64,000 bases of DNA from Pseudomonas brassicacearum subsp. brassicacearum (GTDB lineage: Bacteria; Pseudomonadota; Gammaproteobacteria; Pseudomonadales; Pseudomonadaceae). The stretch lies in NCBI RefSeq assembly GCF_008801605.1, contig NZ_VZPJ01000005.1:310001-374000 (forward strand), written 5' to 3'. A model generated the notes under the pieces. That model ran no database searches, was not told the DNA's origin, and saw only the letters and a program-made list of their open reading frames with translations. Numbering within the stretch: the first letter of the stretch is position 1; each line of letters begins with the position of its first letter. Positions 1 through 16,340 of this stretch are shown in pieces. The position numbers and the translations under genes are program-made.

Positions 1-853
1 ACTTGATGATTTCAGCAGCCTTGACCGACATCTGCTGGGCCAGATCGCCCACAGTGATGGTCTCGCCGATCTTCACTTCACGCACGACAGGGCCGGTAGG
101 GCTCTGGAAACCGTGGGCGTTGCGCTTCTTCAGCTTGGCCTTGCCGCGACCGCCACGACGGAAGCCATCGCTTTCCTCGTCGGTGGTACGTGGTGCAACG
201 CGTGGCGCTGGTGCCTTTTCCTTGACCGAAGCACGATGAGGCGCGTTCTTGCGCTCGCCATCGCCACTGCCACGACGGTTGTCGTCGGCACGTGGTTTGT
301 CCGGACGACGCTGTTCGTCGCGCTTGCGAGTATCGGCTGGAGCCGCAGCCGCAGCCACGACTGGAGCAGCTTCGCGCACAGGTTCGGCTACCGGGGCAAC
401 AGCCTCGACGGCTTCTACCGGAGCAGCTTGCGCAGCAGCAGGCTGGCGACGCGCTTCTTCTTCGGCGCGACGCTTGGCTTCTTCTTCAGCCTTCTGACGA
501 GCAGCATTTTCTACTGCGCGACGTTCTTCCTGTTCGCGTTTGCGCTCGGCTTCGATTTCTTCCGGGCTGCGCTGTACGAAGACTTTCTTCTTGCGTACTT
601 CAACGCTGATGCTTTTGCTACCGGCAACACGCAGGGTGCTGGTGGTTTTACGCTGCAGAGTGATCTTGCGCGGTTCTTCCACTTTCGCCTTGTGACTGCT
701 CTTCAGGTGAGTCAGCAGGGACTGCTTCTCACTGTCGGTCACATGTTCCTCGGCGGCGGTGTGCGGCAGACCTGCCTCACGCATCTGCTGCAACAGGCGC
801 TCTACCGGTGTTTTGACCTCATCGGCCAGTTGTTTCACCGTGACTTGCGTCAT
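1..853 (-). CDS. infB: Translation initiation factor IF-2, N-terminal part (cut by window edge)
   Basis: IF-2 is the GTPase that brings fMet-tRNA to the 30S subunit. Only the first 284 residues are in the window. They show the IF2 N-terminal domain (starting [13 protein letters not shown]), a charged Glu/Arg-rich helix around residues 100-135, an Ala/Pro/Arg-rich linker, and the start of a second IF2_N-like domain near residue 265 ([19 protein letters not shown]). The GTPase core lies beyond position 1. It starts 27 bases after the nusA stop and is the last visible gene of the rimP-nusA-infB operon. Identification rests on sequence and on this conserved gene order. Confidence 0.96.
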   Translation of the reverse strand, partial: MTQVTVKQLADEVKTPVERLLQQMREAGLPHTAAEEHVTDSEKQSLLTHLKSSHKAKVEEPRKITLQRKTTSTLRVAGSKSISVEVRKKKVFVQRSPEEIEAERKREQEERRAVENAARQKAEEEAKRRAEEEARRQPAAAQAAPVEAVEAVAPVAEPVREAAPVVAAAAAPADTRKRDEQRRPDKPRADDNRRGSGDGERKNAPHRASVKEKAPAPRVAPRTTDEESDGFRRGGRGKAKLKKRNAHGFQSPTGPVVREVKIGETITVGDLAQQMSVKAAEIIK

Positions 854-880
854 GCACTTCTCTCCTCAGGCCGCGCCTAA

Positions 881-2362
881 TTACTCGAACCAGTGGGCTC
901 GGGCGGCCATGATCAACTTGCCGGCACGATCATCGTCAATGCCGTCGATGTCGAGCAGATCGTCAATAGACTGCTCGGCCAGGTCTTCGCGGGTAATTAC
1001 GCCGCGCACCGCCAGTTCCATCGCCAAATCCTTGTCCATGCCCTCAAGCGAGAGCAGGTCTTCGGCCGGATGGGCGTCTGCCAGCTTTTCCTCAGTAGCG
1101 ATGGCTTTGGTCAACAAACGATCCTTGGCCCGAGCGCGAAGCTCGTTGACGATCTCCTCGTCAAAGCCGTCGATGTTGAGCATTTCCTCCACCGGTACGT
1201 AGGCAATCTCTTCCAGGCTGGTAAAGCCTTCATCCACCAGCACCTGCGCCAGCTCTTCATCGACTTCAAGCTCGTCGATGAAGTTGCGCAGGATGTCGCC
1301 GGTTTCAGCTTGCTGTTTAGCCTGGATGTCCGATTCGGTCATCACGTTCAGGGTCCAGCCAGTCAACTGGCTGGCCAGACGCACGTTCTGACCACCGCGA
1401 CCGATGGCCTGAGCCAGATTGTCTGCGCCAACGGCGATGTCCATGGCGTGGGCATCTTCGTCGACGATAATTGCCGCCACTTCAGCAGGCGACATGGCAT
1501 TGATCACGAACTGAGCCGGGTTGTCGTCCCACAGGACGATGTCCACGCGCTCGCCGCCCAACTCGCCGGATACGGCCTGGACACGCGAACCACGCATGCC
1601 GATGCAGGCGCCTTGCGGGTCGATGCGCTTGTCCTTGGAGCGGACCGCGATCTTGGCACGCGATCCCGGATCACGGGAGGCGGCCATGACTTCGATCAGG
1701 CCTTCAGCAATTTCCGGCACTTCGATGCGGAACAACTCGATCAGCATTTCCGGCGCGGTACGCGACAGGATCAGCTGCGGGCCGCGGTTCTCGGTGCGGA
1801 TTTCCTTGAGCAGCGCACGCAAACGCACGCCAACCCGGAAAGTTTCGCGAGAGATGATGTCTTCGCGAGCCAGCAACGCTTCGGCGTTGTTGCCCAGGTC
1901 GACGATCACGTTGTCGCGGGTCACTTTTTTCACGGTGCCGGAGATGATTTCCCCCAGGCGCTCGCGATAAGCGTCGACGACTTGCGCGCGCTCGGCTTCG
2001 CGAACTTTCTGCACAATAACCTGCTTGGCAGTCTGTGCAGCGATGCGACCGAACTCGATGGACTCGATTTTTTCTTCTACTACATCACCAACCTTGGCAC
2101 CCGGATGCGTTTCTGCAACCTTGCTCGGCCAGGTTTCGATAGCCGGATCATCCAGGTCGGCTTCCTCGACCACCGTCCAGCGACGGAAAGTCTCGTAGGC
2201 ACCGGTGTGGCGATTGATTTCCACACGCAAATCAACTTCGTCTTCAAACCGCTTCTTGGTAGCAGTGGCCAGAGCCAGCTCCAGCGCTTCAAAAATAACG
2301 TTAGCCGGTACGCCCTTTTCATTGGATACCGACTCAACAACCAGCAGTACTTCTTTGCTCAT
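881..2362 (-). CDS. nusA: Transcription termination/antitermination factor NusA
   Basis: NusA binds RNA polymerase and modulates pausing, termination and antitermination. The 493-residue product has the polymerase-binding N-terminal domain, an S1 domain (about 135-200, with [16 protein letters not shown]), two KH domains (about 230-345, with [16 protein letters not shown]) and two acidic C-terminal helix-hairpin-helix repeats. I chose the ATG that gives [12 protein letters not shown], the usual Pseudomonas N-terminus, over an in-frame ATG seven codons upstream. It lies between rimP and infB, as in most gammaproteobacteria. Confidence 0.97.
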   Translation of the reverse strand: MSKEVLLVVESVSNEKGVPANVIFEALELALATATKKRFEDEVDLRVEINRHTGAYETFRRWTVVEEADLDDPAIETWPSKVAETHPGAKVGDVVEEKIESIEFGRIAAQTAKQVIVQKVREAERAQVVDAYRERLGEIISGTVKKVTRDNVIVDLGNNAEALLAREDIISRETFRVGVRLRALLKEIRTENRGPQLILSRTAPEMLIELFRIEVPEIAEGLIEVMAASRDPGSRAKIAVRSKDKRIDPQGACIGMRGSRVQAVSGELGGERVDIVLWDDNPAQFVINAMSPAEVAAIIVDEDAHAMDIAVGADNLAQAIGRGGQNVRLASQLTGWTLNVMTESDIQAKQQAETGDILRNFIDELEVDEELAQVLVDEGFTSLEEIAYVPVEEMLNIDGFDEEIVNELRARAKDRLLTKAIATEEKLADAHPAEDLLSLEGMDKDLAMELAVRGVITREDLAEQSIDDLLDIDGIDDDRAGKLIMAARAHWFE

Positions 2363-2421
2363 CGTACGCCTCGCCTTTCGCAAGCCATTGGATCCGCGGG
2401 ATCCGCAGTATCTGGCACGTA

Positions 2422-2880
2422 TCAGTCAAAACTGGGAATAATGTTGGCCTTGTCGATCATATCGATCGGCAACAGGAACTCATGGTCATCTACCTGCACC
2501 ACGACGTCCTGCTCTTCTACACCGCGCAGAAGGCCTTGGAAGTTGCGTCGACCTTCGAAAGGCGAGCGCAGCTTGATCTTCACTTGTTCACCGGCAAACG
2601 AAGCGAACTGTTCAAGTGTGAACAGGGGGCGCTCCATGCCAGGCGAGGAAACTTCAAGGGTGTATTCGGAGGTGATTGGATCTTCAACATCCAGTACACC
2701 GCTGATCTGACGGCTGACGATGGCGCAATCATCCACCAACACGCCGCCTTCCTTATCGATATAAACGCGCAACAGTGAGTGGCGACCTTGAGCCGAGAAC
2801 TCAATACCCCAGCATTCATAGCCAAGGGCCACGACCACCGGGGCCAACAAGGCCTGCAACTGTTCTAGCTTGCTCGACAC
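2422..2880 (-). CDS. rimP: Ribosome maturation factor RimP
   Basis: RimP is needed for 30S subunit maturation. The 152-residue product shows the family N-terminal domain ([21 protein letters not shown]) and the C-terminal SH3-like domain ending [11 protein letters not shown]. The likely start is GTG (VSSKLEQLQ), because a GAGGGGG ribosome-binding site lies about five bases upstream. The ATG six codons earlier falls in front of that site. First protein gene of the rimP-nusA-infB operon, just downstream of the initiator tRNA and two terminator-like hairpins. Confidence 0.95.
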   Translation of the reverse strand: MSSKLEQLQALLAPVVVALGYECWGIEFSAQGRHSLLRVYIDKEGGVLVDDCAIVSRQISGVLDVEDPITSEYTLEVSSPGMERPLFTLEQFASFAGEQVKIKLRSPFEGRRNFQGLLRGVEEQDVVVQVDDHEFLLPIDMIDKANIIPSFD

Positions 2881-2917
2881 CTGAACCCCCTCGTGCATGT
2901 TTGTGCATGCTGTGCAA

Positions 2918-2944
2918 ATAAAAAAAAATGGGCGAATCGCCCAT
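2918..2944 (-). terminator. Intrinsic terminator in the rimP leader
   Basis: Read on the minus strand, ATGGGCGATTCGCCCAT forms a 7-8 bp stem followed by nine T residues. It lies between the initiator tRNA gene and the rimP start and could end tRNA transcripts or act as an attenuator for the nusA operon. Confidence 0.75.
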
Positions 2945-2990
2945 CCCTGAAACGCCGTCGAACAGCGGCGTTATAAAGTGTCCAGCTAAC

Positions 2991-3013
2991 AAAAAGCCCC
3001 TTGGAAGGGGCCC
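2991..3013 (-). terminator. Intrinsic terminator after the initiator tRNA
   Basis: On the minus strand the stem GGCCCCTT/AAGGGGC is followed by five T residues, a few bases after the tRNA 3' end. A third hairpin without a T-run (2951-2972, AACGCCG arms) lies between this one and the rimP-proximal terminator. Confidence 0.75.
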
Positions 3014-3020
3014 CTGAAAC

Positions 3021-3097
<77 letters not shown>

Positions 3098-3160
3098 ACA
3101 AAGCTGGGGCGGAAGTATACGACCGATCCCTTACAGGGTCAATGTAACCCTTCCACCTAC

Positions 3161-3184
3161 AAGAAAGCCCGCAATCGCGGGCTC
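3161..3184 (-). terminator. Terminator after tRNA-Leu
   Basis: Minus-strand stem AGCCCGC/GCGGGCT with loop GATT followed by TTCTT, directly after the tRNA-Leu 3' end. Confidence 0.65.
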
Positions 3185-3194
3185 TCCTGATAAT

Positions 3195-3280
3195 TGGTAC
3201 CGAGAAGGGGACTCGAACCCCTACACCCTATGGGCACAACCACCTCAAGGTTGCGTGTCTACCAATTCCACCACCTCGGC
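3195..3280 (-). tRNA. tRNA-Leu (GAG)
   Basis: An 86-nt class II tRNA with acceptor GCCGAGG/CCTCGGT-type pairing, encoded CCA, a long variable arm (GTTGTGCCCATAGGGTG region) and anticodon GAG in the loop CTTGAGG. It lies downstream of secG, the usual place for this tRNA in Pseudomonas. Confidence 0.95.
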
Positions 3281-3301
3281 AATACAGCGTTTGAAACCTT
3301 C

Positions 3302-3685
3302 TTACTTCTGCTCTTGAGCTGGAGGTACGTCAGTCGCCGGGTTGGCCGACTTTTGCTCTTGAAGCACCGGGACATCATCAGAAGCCGGCTGTTGCTTTGG
3401 CGCTTCCAGTACCGCTGGGTTTGGCAAACCTACTTGAGTCAGCTCATGAGCTTTCTCTTTAGCAAAGTAACCTAACCCTAAGCTGGTCATGAAGAAACCG
3501 GCGGCAAGTATAGCAGTAAACTTACTAAGAAAGGTAGAGGAACCTTGGCTTCCGAACACAGTATTTGAAGCACCTGCACCGAAAGACGCACCAGCATCCG
3601 CACCTTTACCCTGCTGCAGCAATACGAGAGCAACTACGCCCAGTGCACCCAGCAGATGAAAAACGACTACGACTGTTTCCAGCAT
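3302..3685 (-). CDS. secG: Preprotein translocase subunit SecG
   Basis: SecG is the small accessory subunit of the SecYEG channel in the inner membrane. The 127-residue product begins [18 protein letters not shown], has two membrane segments (about 4-23 and 52-72) around a Gly/Ala-rich loop with the family [16 protein letters not shown] motif, and a hydrophilic Gln/Pro-rich tail. The start is set by homology: the in-frame ATG codons upstream run back into tpiA. Same strand as tpiA, four bases after its stop. Confidence 0.95.
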   Translation of the reverse strand: MLETVVVVFHLLGALGVVALVLLQQGKGADAGASFGAGASNTVFGSQGSSTFLSKFTAILAAGFFMTSLGLGYFAKEKAHELTQVGLPNPAVLEAPKQQPASDDVPVLQEQKSANPATDVPPAQEQK

Positions 3686-3689
3686 TTTT

Positions 3690-4445
3690 TCAGTTTCCCG
3701 CGGCGCGACAAATCGCACCGAACTCATCTGCATTCAGGGACGCTCCACCAATGAGCCCCCCATCGATATCCGGCATGCCGAACAGTTCGACCGCATTGGC
3801 CGCCTTCACGCTGCCGCCGTATAGAAGCCGCACACCTCGTGCCACTTCAGAATTCTCTGCCGCCAACTGTGCGCGGATGGCTGCGTGCACATCCTGCGCC
3901 TGTTGCGGCGAAGCAGTCAGCCCGGTGCCAATGGCCCAGACTGGCTCGTAAGCAATGATTGCCTTTGCAAAAGCACCGACACCCAGGTCTTCGATGATGC
4001 TGCCCAGCTGACGCCCGACAACTTCAAGGGTCTTGCCGGCTTCACGCTGCTCGAGGGTTTCCCCTACGCACAACACCGGAATCAGACCACAGCCCTGGGC
4101 CGCAGCAAACTTGCGGATCAAGGTCTTGTCCTGCTCGCCCATGATCTGGCGACGCTCGGAATGCCCGACCAGGACCAGGGAGCAACCTGCATCCAGCAAC
4201 TGACTCGGCGCAATTTCACCAGTCAGCGCACCTTGCATGGATTCCACCGCAGAATTCTGCGCACCGACCGAAATCGATTTGCCTTTCAAGCCATCAATCA
4301 CTTGATTGATAAACAGGCAAGGCGGGAATACCGCAACATCAACACCGCTTGGCAAGGCCAGATGACGAAGGCCATTGATCAGCTCAGCGACGCTGGCGCG
4401 GGTACCGTGCATCTTCCAGTTACCAGCTACCATAGGGCGACGCAT
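3690..4445 (-). CDS. tpiA: Triosephosphate isomerase
   Basis: Interconverts dihydroxyacetone phosphate and glyceraldehyde 3-phosphate in the cytosol. The 251-residue product has the substrate-binding Asn/Lys motif (AGNWKMHG, residues 7-14), the catalytic His in VGHSERR, the catalytic Glu in [11 protein letters not shown] and the phosphate-binding [11 protein letters not shown]. Length is normal for the family. Lies between glmM and secG on the same strand. Confidence 0.97.
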   Translation of the reverse strand: MRRPMVAGNWKMHGTRASVAELINGLRHLALPSGVDVAVFPPCLFINQVIDGLKGKSISVGAQNSAVESMQGALTGEIAPSQLLDAGCSLVLVGHSERRQIMGEQDKTLIRKFAAAQGCGLIPVLCVGETLEQREAGKTLEVVGRQLGSIIEDLGVGAFAKAIIAYEPVWAIGTGLTASPQQAQDVHAAIRAQLAAENSEVARGVRLLYGGSVKAANAVELFGMPDIDGGLIGGASLNADEFGAICRAAGN

Positions 4446-4511
4446 GCTGTACCTCGTCGGTCAAAGTGGGCGCAGATGTTACCCAACCGATTCATGACTG
4501 GCAAGCCGAAT

Positions 4512-5849
4512 TCAGGCAGAAACTTCAGTAACCAGTTTTGCCAGCTCTTCGGCATAACCGCGAACTTGCGCTTCATCCTCCCCTTCGACCATGACACGCA
4601 CCAAAGGCTCTGTGCCGGACTTGCGCAACAACACACGCCCACGCCCCGCCATCGCCTGTGTCACATGCTCACTGGCCTGCTTGACCTTCGCATGCTCGAG
4701 AGGATTTACACCGCCACCGAAACGCACGTTGATCAACACTTGCGGGCATTTGCGCAATGCCTGGCGCGACTGCGCGAGGCCTTCGTTACGCGCCTTGAGC
4801 GCCATCAGCACTTGCAGGGCTGCAATGATCGCATCACCTGTGGTGGTATGGTCGAAGCACACGATGTGGCCGGAGTTCTCGCCCCCGATCACCCAGTTGC
4901 GCTCCAGCAGCTCCGAGATCACATAGCGGTCACCCACGTTAGCCCGCACGAACGGAATATCCAGGTCCGCCAGGGCCAGTTCAAGCCCAAGGTTGCTCAT
5001 CAACGTACCAACCACGCCGCCCTGCAGCTTGCCGCGCCCATGCAGGTCACGGGCAATGATGAACAGCAGCTCGTCACCATCGACGACCGTGCCGGTGTGA
5101 TCGACCATCAAGACCCGATCACCGTCGCCATCGAAGGCGATCCCGAGATCGGCCTGCTCAGCCAGCACCGCGGCCTGTAACGCCTCGGTATGGGTGGAGC
5201 CACAGTTATGGTTGATGTTCAGGCCATTAGGCTGGGCGGAAAGTACCACCACCTCGGCGCCCAGCTCGCGAAAGACGCTCGGCGCAACTTTATAGGTTGC
5301 CCCGTGGGCGCAATCGACGACGACTTTCAGGCCGGAAAAGCTGGTACCGGTCGGCACACTGCCTTTGCAGAACTCGATGTAGCGACCCGATGCATCGTTG
5401 ATCCGCGACACTTTGCCGATCTTGCTCGACTCAACCACAGTCATCGGCGTGTCCAGCAGCTCTTCGATCATCAGCTCGATATCATCCGGCAGCTTGGTAC
5501 CCTGGCCGGAGAAGAACTTGATGCCGTTGTCATCATGAGGGTTGTGCGAGGCACTGATCACGATGCCTGCCTGGGCCTGGAACGTACGCGTCAGGTAGGC
5601 AATGGCTGGCGTCGGCATCGGGCCCAGCAGCATCACATCGGCACCCGCCGACGTCAGGCCGGCCTCGAGTGCCGATTCGAACATGTAGCCGGAAATTCGC
5701 GTGTCCTTGCCGACCAGCACCTTGCAAGCGCCCATTTTGCGGAACGCCATGCCGGCCGCCCAGCCGAGCTTGAGCATGAAATCAGGGGTAATAGGGTATT
5801 CGCCGACCCGACCACGAATCCCGTCGGTGCCAAAGTATTTCTTGCTCAT
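4512..5849 (-). CDS. glmM: Phosphoglucosamine mutase
   Basis: Converts glucosamine-6-phosphate to glucosamine-1-phosphate for UDP-GlcNAc, the precursor of peptidoglycan and LPS. The 445-residue product has the phosphoserine loop [12 protein letters not shown] (Ser about 102), the Mg-binding DGDGDR (about 242) and the sugar-phosphate loop [12 protein letters not shown] near the C-terminus. It sits in the conserved ftsH-folP-glmM-tpiA-secG order, 16 bases after folP. Confidence 0.97.
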   Translation of the reverse strand: MSKKYFGTDGIRGRVGEYPITPDFMLKLGWAAGMAFRKMGACKVLVGKDTRISGYMFESALEAGLTSAGADVMLLGPMPTPAIAYLTRTFQAQAGIVISASHNPHDDNGIKFFSGQGTKLPDDIELMIEELLDTPMTVVESSKIGKVSRINDASGRYIEFCKGSVPTGTSFSGLKVVVDCAHGATYKVAPSVFRELGAEVVVLSAQPNGLNINHNCGSTHTEALQAAVLAEQADLGIAFDGDGDRVLMVDHTGTVVDGDELLFIIARDLHGRGKLQGGVVGTLMSNLGLELALADLDIPFVRANVGDRYVISELLERNWVIGGENSGHIVCFDHTTTGDAIIAALQVLMALKARNEGLAQSRQALRKCPQVLINVRFGGGVNPLEHAKVKQASEHVTQAMAGRGRVLLRKSGTEPLVRVMVEGEDEAQVRGYAEELAKLVTEVSA

Positions 5850-5865
5850 AAGTGCTCCGTCATTC

Positions 5866-6717
5866 TTATTCGGCTGAATCCACAGCTGCGATCATCCGCA
5901 CGACATCCATCGTTTCGGCTACATCGTGCACGCGCAATATACGCGCGCCCTTGGCAAGGGCCAAGGCAGCCAGCGCGAGACCGCCATACAGGCGTTCGCC
6001 CACCGGGCGGCCCAAGGCATTGCCTATCATGCTCTTTCGCGAGACCCCAACCAACAGGGGCCGCCCCAAGGCATGCAAGGCTTCCATATGCTTGAACAGG
6101 CTCAGGTTGTGAGCCAGGGTCTTGGCAAAGCCGAACCCAGGGTCAAGGATGATCCGCTCGGCGGGAATGCCCGCGGCGACACACTGGTCCAGACGCTCCA
6201 CCAGGAATTCACCCACCTCCCTGGTCACATCATCATAGTGCGGGTCATTCTGCATGGTCCCCGGCTCGCCGAGCATATGCATCAGGCACACCGGCAACCC
6301 GGTGGCCGCCGCAGCGTCCAGGGCACCATCGCGCCGCAGGGATCGAACATCATTGATCAAGCCCGCCCCCAGTCGCGCAGTCTCACGCATGACCGCAGGC
6401 GTGGACGTATCGACGGAGATAATGACATCAAGTTCGCGATGGATACGCTCGACAATCGGCGCCACTCGCTCCAGCTCTTCGGTCGGCGAGACCGCACGCG
6501 CGCCCGGCCGGGTCGATTCACCACCCACATCAATCAGCGTTGCGCCCGCGACCACCATGGCCTCGGCGTGCCGCAGCGCAGCATCGAGCTGGCTGAATCG
6601 ACCACCATCGGAAAAGGAATCAGGCGTGACATTGAGAATGCCCATGACATGCGCATGGGCCAAATCAAGAACCCGGTTGCCGCAAGGCAACCGGGTCGAG
6701 GACTGAACAGAAGTCAT
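5866..6717 (-). CDS. folP: Dihydropteroate synthase
   Basis: Joins p-aminobenzoate to the pterin pyrophosphate in folate synthesis and is the sulfonamide target. The 283-residue TIM-barrel shows the two signature motifs [14 protein letters not shown] and [11 protein letters not shown], plus the pterin/phosphate-binding region around [13 protein letters not shown]. It follows ftsH by eight bases, so they are probably co-transcribed. Confidence 0.97.
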   Translation of the reverse strand: MTSVQSSTRLPCGNRVLDLAHAHVMGILNVTPDSFSDGGRFSQLDAALRHAEAMVVAGATLIDVGGESTRPGARAVSPTEELERVAPIVERIHRELDVIISVDTSTPAVMRETARLGAGLINDVRSLRRDGALDAAAATGLPVCLMHMLGEPGTMQNDPHYDDVTREVGEFLVERLDQCVAAGIPAERIILDPGFGFAKTLAHNLSLFKHMEALHALGRPLLVGVSRKSMIGNALGRPVGERLYGGLALAALALAKGARILRVHDVAETMDVVRMIAAVDSAE

Positions 6718-6725
6718 TTCAAGCC

Positions 6726-8636
<1,911 letters not shown>

Positions 8637-8836
8637 ATCGTTCAATTAACTACCCTCTGAAGCAAGCTCCGCTACTGGCGCGCGCTTCGCATGATATTCA
8701 CCGGCCTAACTTACTACATTACCTACGACTCTGGCAGGCGCCGTCTGTAACCCTTTGTGAAACACTTTCTACACAATATTCGCTAATGCTCACGGGACGA
8801 AATACGAAAAACCTATCGCCCCGGTCGAAAAACCTC

Positions 8837-9469
8837 TTATTCCTCACTGCGACCACGGAAACCACGGCCCAGCAGGTACTGCTCACGGGAGCGATCACGC
8901 GATGATTTCGGCTTGCGCGTCGTGACCTTCTCGAACTGCTTGCGCACGCTTTTGTGGTATTCGTCGAAGCCTTCACCCTGGAAGACCTTGATCAAAAAAT
9001 CACCACCTGGCTTCAACACCCGAGTCGCAAGATCCAGTGCCAACTCGCACAGGAACATCGATCGCGGCATATCAACAGATGCCAATCCACTCATATTGGG
9101 GGCCATATCGGAAATCACAAGGTCCACCTCGTTTTTTCCAACCGCTTCAAGGATCTGCGCCAGTACGGCGTCCTCGGTAAAGTCGCCCTGAATGAAGGTC
9201 ACATCCGGGATGCTGTCCATTTCCAGGATATCGGAAGCGATCAGTGTGCCTTGCCCACCAATCAGACGACTGGTCACTTGGGACCAGCCACCCGGGGCGG
9301 CGCCCAAGTCGATCACGCTCATGCCTGGACGGATCAGACGGTCTCTTTCCTGAATCTCCAGCAGCTTGTAGCTGGCACGGGAACGATACCCGTCTTTTTG
9401 CGCCATTTTCACGAATGGGTCGTTGAAATGCTCTTGCAGCCATTTAAGACTTGTCTTGGAACGGGCCAC
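8837..9469 (-). CDS. rlmE: 23S rRNA 2'-O-methyltransferase (FtsJ)
   Basis: Methylates U2552 of 23S rRNA late in 50S assembly. The 210-residue Rossmann protein has the SAM motif [11 protein letters not shown] and the catalytic K-D-K-E set ([40 protein letters not shown]). The likely start is GTG ([11 protein letters not shown]) because AGGTGG lies a few bases upstream and the alignment to relatives begins there. It is upstream of ftsH, the common gammaproteobacterial pair, and divergent from yhbY. Confidence 0.95.
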   Translation of the reverse strand: MARSKTSLKWLQEHFNDPFVKMAQKDGYRSRASYKLLEIQERDRLIRPGMSVIDLGAAPGGWSQVTSRLIGGQGTLIASDILEMDSIPDVTFIQGDFTEDAVLAQILEAVGKNEVDLVISDMAPNMSGLASVDMPRSMFLCELALDLATRVLKPGGDFLIKVFQGEGFDEYHKSVRKQFEKVTTRKPKSSRDRSREQYLLGRGFRGRSEE

Positions 9470-9574
9470 GGGCCACCTCAAAAATAAAACGGGTCGTGAT
9501 TAAGTGGGCGGTCCCGGACTTGCTCGGGTAAACTGGCCGCCGCTTTTTACAAGATCAGACGCAGGGGTCAGATT

Positions 9575-9883
9575 ATGCCGCTCACTCAAGAGCAGAAGAA
9601 ACAATACAAATCCATTGGCCACCATCTGAAACCGGTTTTGACTGTGGCTGACAACGGTTTGACTGAAGGTGTACTCGCCGAACTGGAGCGCGCCTTGAGC
9701 GATCACGAGCTGATCAAGATCAAGCTCAACATCCTCGACCGCGAAGCCCGCCTGGCTGCCGTTGCCGAACTGTGCAAGACCGGCAAGGCAGACCTGGTAC
9801 AGGTCATCGGCAAGATGGCGCTGATTTATCGCAAGAACTTCAGCGTCAACAAGCAACTGTCGAACGTTCACCGCTTCAAGTGA
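9575..9883 (+). CDS. yhbY: YhbY-family RNA-binding ribosome assembly protein
   Basis: CRM-domain (CRS1-YhbY) protein that binds pre-50S particles. The 102-residue product is a single CRM domain with the signature GHHLKPVLTVADNGLTEGV and ends NVHRFK. Divergent from rlmE across about 105 bases, as in many gammaproteobacteria. Confidence 0.93.
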   Translation: MPLTQEQKKQYKSIGHHLKPVLTVADNGLTEGVLAELERALSDHELIKIKLNILDREARLAAVAELCKTGKADLVQVIGKMALIYRKNFSVNKQLSNVHRFK

Positions 9884-9893
9884 TGTCAAAGGG

Positions 9894-10298
9894 TCAAGGG
9901 TGTGCCTCGCACACCCTGCCGCTCCACCCGGGAACCGGTTGCAACACCAGCACCAATCCGGAAAAACCCAGCACCAGGTAACTGAATGCCTGCCACTGGC
10001 TCGCATCCGGCCAGCCGAGACGCACCGCAAAGAACATCCCGCACGCGTACAACGACATGAGCAACAATTGCCCACGAATGTCGCGCCATAGACTGGCAAG
10101 GCCCTCGGCCTGAACCAGCACCAAAGCCTGAAACATTACGCACGCCGCGGAGAAACCCACCAGCAGCGCCGTCAGCATGCCTGCGATTTCATCGATGAGC
10201 AGCGGCGCCAGGCCGACTCGACCCAGCACCGGCAGCAAACCGACGTGCAACAACCAGACGCCGCCCACCCACAACATCTGAGTGAGCTGCCAGATCAT
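9894..10298 (-). CDS. Small inner-membrane protein (DUF4149-like)
   Basis: A 134-residue protein with four predicted membrane segments (about 5-25, 45-65, 78-95 and 103-122) and a short tail. I recognise the family as the DUF4149-type membrane protein found downstream of greA in Pseudomonas; its function is not known. The ATG used here (MIWQLTQMLW) directly follows a GC-rich hairpin after greA and has no clear ribosome-binding site, so a start a few codons either way is possible. Confidence 0.75.
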   Translation of the reverse strand: MIWQLTQMLWVGGVWLLHVGLLPVLGRVGLAPLLIDEIAGMLTALLVGFSAACVMFQALVLVQAEGLASLWRDIRGQLLLMSLYACGMFFAVRLGWPDASQWQAFSYLVLGFSGLVLVLQPVPGWSGRVCEAHP

Positions 10299-10321
10299 GG
10301 CGCCCGCTCGCAGCGGGCGCC
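10299..10321 (-). other. GC-rich hairpin between greA and the membrane protein gene
   Basis: GCGCCCGC/GCGGGCGC arms around TCGCA, with no T-run on either strand. It abuts the start codon of the downstream gene and may control its translation or partly terminate greA transcription. Confidence 0.55.
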
Positions 10322-10326
10322 TTCGT

Positions 10327-10805
10327 TCAGATGTGACGGACTTCGACAATCTCATACTCGATGACACCACCTGGCGTCTTCACCACCACCACATCGCCCT
10401 CTTCCTTGGCAATCAAGGCGCGAGCGATGGGCGAACCAACGGAGATCTTGCCGAGCTTGATGTCTGCCTCGTCCTCACCAACGATCTGGTAAGTGACGCT
10501 TTCATCGGTCTCGACGTTGGCGATTTCCACGGTAGTGCCAAAGATCACCTTGCCGGTGTGCGGGATCGTCGTGACATCGATGATCACCGCATTCTGCATG
10601 CGACCTTCGATATCACGGACACGCGCCTCGACCATCCCCTGCTCCTCTCGGGCAGCGTGGTATTCGGCGTTTTCCTTGAGATCGCCCAGCTCACGCGCTT
10701 CACCGATAGCCTGGCTCAAGCGCGGGCGCTCGACCTTGGTCAGGAAAGCATGTTCTTCTTCCAGGGCCTTCGCGCCCTGAACTGTCATCGGGTACTTGGT
10801 TATGC

Positions 10806-10809
<4 letters not shown>
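10327..10809 (-). CDS. greA: Transcript cleavage factor GreA
   Basis: Rescues backtracked RNA polymerase by stimulating RNA cleavage. The 160-residue product has the N-terminal coiled coil with the acidic tip ([21 protein letters not shown]) and the C-terminal FKBP-like domain ([20 protein letters not shown]). The start ATGAGC overlaps the carB stop (ATGA), so the two are translationally coupled. A start seven codons later (MTVQGAKAL) cannot be excluded. Confidence 0.96.
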
Positions 10810-14027
<3,218 letters not shown>

Positions 14028-14132
14028 GGGTTTGTCACTCAAATCCGCAGGTCAGTCGGCTAGGCCGTCGAACAATCTTTGTAGCGCCCGAAGGGGCCGC
14101 CGTATTCGGGGCCGCCTTCGGGCTTCACGCAG

Positions 14133-15269
14133 TCAGCGTCGCTTGGCCATCTCATTGATGAAGCGATCGAACAGCGGCGCCACATCGTTCGGGCCCGGGC
14201 TGGCTTCAGGGTGGCCCTGGAAGCTGAACGCGCTCTTGTCGGTACGCTCGATACCTTGCAGCGTGCCGTCGAACAGCGACTTGTGAATCGCGCGCACGTT
14301 GGCCGGCAGGGTGGCTTCGTCCACCGCAAAACCGTGGTTCTGGCTGGTGATCATCACCACGCCGGTATCCAGGTCCTGCACGGGGTGGTTGGCACCGTGG
14401 TGGCCGTGACCCATCTTCAAGGTCTTGGCGCCCGAAGCGAGGGCCAGCAACTGGTGACCGAGGCAGATACCGAATACCGGGATCTCGGTTTCCAGCACGT
14501 CCTTGATCGCCTGGATCGCGTAGTCGCAAGGCTCCGGGTCACCCGGGCCGTTGGACAGGAACACGCCATCGGGCTTGAGGGCCAGGACGTCGGCGGCCGG
14601 GGTTTGGGCCGGCACCACGGTGACGCGGCAACCACGCTCGACCAGCATGCGCAGGATGTTCAGCTTGACGCCGTAGTCGTAGGCCACCACGTGGTAAGGC
14701 AGCTCGGAAGCCTCGATCGTCGCGTGACTGTCGGTCTTCAGGTCCCAGACCGTGGAGCGCCATTCGTACTGCTTCTTGGTGCTGACGACTTTCGCCAGGT
14801 CCATGCCCTTGAGGCCAGGGAAGCCCTGGGCAGCGGCGATGGCGGCTTCTTCGGAAATGTTGTCGCCGGCCATGATGCAGCCGTTTTGCGCGCCTTTTTC
14901 CCGAAGGATGCGGGTCAGGCGACGGGTGTCGATACCGGCGATCGCCACAACGTTGTTGGCTTTCAGGTAATCGGACAGGGACATCGTGTTACGCCAGTTG
15001 CTCGCTACCAGCGGCAAGTCACGGATGACCAGGCCGGCGGACCAGACACGATCAGACTCGGCGTCTTCCGGCGTGGTGCCGGTGTTGCCGATGTGCGGGT
15101 AAGTCAGGGTAACGATTTGTTGGGCGTAGGAAGGATCGGTAAGAATTTCCTGATAGCCGGTCATTGCGGTGTTAAACACCACCTCACCAACGGTCTGACC
15201 GTCGGCTCCAATGGCTTCGCCGCGAAAAATGCTGCCATCAGCAAGGGCGAGTATGGCTGGCTTAGTCAA
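14133..15269 (-). CDS. carA: Carbamoyl-phosphate synthase small subunit
   Basis: Glutaminase subunit that feeds ammonia to CarB. The 378-residue product has the N-terminal CPSase domain and a class I amidotransferase domain with nucleophile Cys in [13 protein letters not shown] and the His/Glu pair in [10 protein letters not shown]. The start codon is TTG, preceded by GGGAGG at a good distance. A strong intrinsic terminator 46 bases upstream suggests attenuation. carB follows after a gap of about 105 bases. Confidence 0.97.
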   Translation of the reverse strand: MTKPAILALADGSIFRGEAIGADGQTVGEVVFNTAMTGYQEILTDPSYAQQIVTLTYPHIGNTGTTPEDAESDRVWSAGLVIRDLPLVASNWRNTMSLSDYLKANNVVAIAGIDTRRLTRILREKGAQNGCIMAGDNISEEAAIAAAQGFPGLKGMDLAKVVSTKKQYEWRSTVWDLKTDSHATIEASELPYHVVAYDYGVKLNILRMLVERGCRVTVVPAQTPAADVLALKPDGVFLSNGPGDPEPCDYAIQAIKDVLETEIPVFGICLGHQLLALASGAKTLKMGHGHHGANHPVQDLDTGVVMITSQNHGFAVDEATLPANVRAIHKSLFDGTLQGIERTDKSAFSFQGHPEASPGPNDVAPLFDRFINEMAKRR

Positions 15270-15314
15270 GAAGACCTCCCGTAAATAAAGCCTGAAAGGG
15301 CGATCGCAGGTTGT

Positions 15315-15352
15315 AAAAAAGCGGAGTGACGTATGGACACGTCACCCCGCTT
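15315..15352 (-). terminator. Intrinsic terminator in the carA leader (probable attenuator)
   Basis: Minus-strand AGCGGGGTGACGT pairs over 13 positions (one G-U) with ACGTCACTCCGCT across a six-base loop, followed by six T residues. Since it lies between dapB and carA, 46 bases ahead of the carA start, it can end transcription before carA. carAB of P. aeruginosa is known to be controlled by an attenuation-like leader; the same type of control is inferred here. Confidence 0.8.
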
Positions 15353-15524
15353 CTTCACTGAATTATTCTGCGCGCTTTTAGTGGACACACTAAAGCTGTA
15401 GCTTACAGAAAAAGGCTTTTTTGGTCCACCGCTAATGAGCCTTAAAGGCAGGGGAATGCGACAGGCCGTCGCGAAGCGGTGTAAAACGGGGCTCAGTATA
15501 ACCTGAACCCCGCACTTAAGGGCA

Positions 15525-16340
<816 letters not shown>

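Noticed and set aside
893..2710. Plus-strand frame of about 600 codons opposite nusA and rimP
   Set aside because: Spans two certain genes on the other strand; no start signal or family.
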